NCBI RefSeq assembly: GCF_000374845.1
Contig: NZ_KB895418.1
Span: 186,001-250,000, forward strand
DNA from: Paenibacillus terrigena DSM 21567
GTDB taxonomy: Bacteria > Bacillota > Bacilli > Paenibacillales > Paenibacillaceae
DNA: 64,000 nt
Direction: 5' to 3'
Below, one piece after another: positions 63,337 to 64,000 of this stretch. Every line of letters begins with the position of its first letter. Within the stretch, counting starts at the first letter, position 1. The notes under the pieces are model-generated. The model saw nothing but the letters and a program-made list of their open reading frames with translations. It was not told the DNA's origin and did not search any database. The translations under genes were made by a program, and so were the position numbers.

Positions 63337-64000
63337 ATGTCTAAACAACTTAGTCGACGCAAATTTCTAGGCATGGCGGTTACTGGCGCAGCAGGTCTTG
63401 TCATTGGGAATATGATCGATCTGCCTAGCCGTGTGCAAGGTGTAGTGGATCCGACGCCAGAACCCCCATCGAACGCAACAGCAACAAACCCGAGAACAGC
63501 TCCCGATACGGAGCCGTTTTTTGGCGTTCACCAGGCTGGAATCGTAACTCCGGGACAGCAGTTTCTTAATATTACAGCATTTGACCTGATCTCGGAGGAT
63601 CGGAATGATGTCAAGGATTTACTTAAAACATGGACGAAAATGATCGCAAGGATGACAGCTGGAAAGCCGCCGAATGATGAAACTCAAAATGCGAAGTTTC
63701 CACCGCTGGATACAGGGGAAGAAGTTGGACTCAGCCCAGCTAAATTGACCATTACGATAGGATTTGGCGCGAGCTTATTCGATAAGCTCGGTTTATCCAG
63801 TAAAAAACCAAAAGGGTTCGGGCAAATGCCAATCTTCCATCTTGATGCACTCAAAGAGCCATTAACGCATGGCGATATCGTTGTTCAAGCTTGTGCAGAC
63901 GACCCTGTGGTCTGCTTCCATGCGATACGTAATCTATCGATTGCTTCGAGTGGGATCGCGCATATGCGCTGGCAGCATACAGGTCAGTTCGGCACGAAGC
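63337..64000 (+). CDS. efeB: Dye-decolorising-type peroxidase EfeB (3' partial)
   Basis: At least 221 residues, cut by the window end. The N terminus has a twin-arginine signal, SRRKFLG, with a hydrophobic stretch after it. Then comes FFGVHQAGIVTPGQQFL, typical of the DyP-type start. The proximal haem histidine lies outside the window. EfeB is exported folded by the Tat system and oxidises ferrous iron or haem for the EfeU/EfeO system. ATG 63337 follows AAGGGGAT. It completes the efeUOB order. Confidence 0.93.
   Translation, partial: MSKQLSRRKFLGMAVTGAAGLVIGNMIDLPSRVQGVVDPTPEPPSNATATNPRTAPDTEPFFGVHQAGIVTPGQQFLNITAFDLISEDRNDVKDLLKTWTKMIARMTAGKPPNDETQNAKFPPLDTGEEVGLSPAKLTITIGFGASLFDKLGLSSKKPKGFGQMPIFHLDALKEPLTHGDIVVQACADDPVVCFHAIRNLSIASSGIAHMRWQHTGQFGTK

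Noticed and set aside
1-64000. tRNA, rRNA, CRISPR arrays, prophage or complete IS elements
   Set aside because: I found no cloverleaf-like or rRNA-like sequence in the gaps, no regularly spaced repeats and no transposase or phage gene.

Overview
The window reads as a chromosomal segment of a spore-forming, low-to-mid GC Firmicute of the Paenibacillus type. This rests on gene content and order: the dipicolinate genes dpaAB next to asd-dapG-dapA, an RNase J gene, tepA, spoIIIE, the ymfFHIJKM block, pgsA-cinA-recA, rny-ymdB-spoVS and miaB-ricA follow the Bacillus subtilis order closely. All 57 coding features I accept lie on the + strand, from a polysaccharide deacetylase cut by the left edge to an EfeB peroxidase cut by the right edge. 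I saw no rRNA, tRNA, CRISPR array, prophage or transposase gene.

Layout. (1) 1-13.5 kb: ylxY-type deacetylase, M16 peptidase, dUTPase, a sigma-K-type promoter with dpaA-dpaB (spore dipicolinic acid), asd-dapG-dapA (aspartate to dihydrodipicolinate, the substrate of DpaAB), RNase J, TepA, YlzJ and the SpoIIIE DNA pump. A 170-bp palindromic MITE-like element separates dapG from dapA. (2) 13.6-25.3 kb: sleB behind a near-perfect sigma-G promoter, the ymfF-ymfH-ymfI-ymfJ-ymfK-rodZ group, yajQ, rimO, pgsA, cinA and recA with an SOS box. (3) 25.4-39.1 kb: recX, rny behind a long structured leader, ymdB (apparently started by ATT), spoVS behind a sigma-H-like promoter, a dipeptidase, korAB plus pduL (2-oxoacid to acyl-CoA to acyl-phosphate), bcrC, a two-component system, miaB and ricA.

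(4) 39-64 kb, more accessory: a two-gene ABC importer of the 2-aminoethylphosphonate/iron type without a binding protein; nfeD plus an SPFH protein; an NAD salvage operon (NrtR-like regulator, pncA, pncB); a secreted 1412-residue GH95-like enzyme with FIVAR, cohesin and dockerin modules; a zinc-finger membrane protein with a GNAT acetyltransferase; CopC; a 51-residue orphan; an ABC-F ATPase with a possible 10-residue leader peptide, followed by the heterodimeric exporter bmrC-bmrD; a metallo-beta-lactamase-fold hydrolase; and a Fur-box-controlled iron uptake operon efeU-efeO-efeB.

The least explained signals are in non-coding DNA. Two 122-bp copies (about 93% identical) of a three-hairpin repeat each sit directly behind a terminator at about 33.9 and 39.1 kb. 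There is also the palindromic element before dapA, a promoter-plus-terminator unit in front of recA, long leaders on both RNase genes, and the candidate leader peptide before the ABC-F gene. All functional calls come from reading the sequence and remembered family features; no database search was run.
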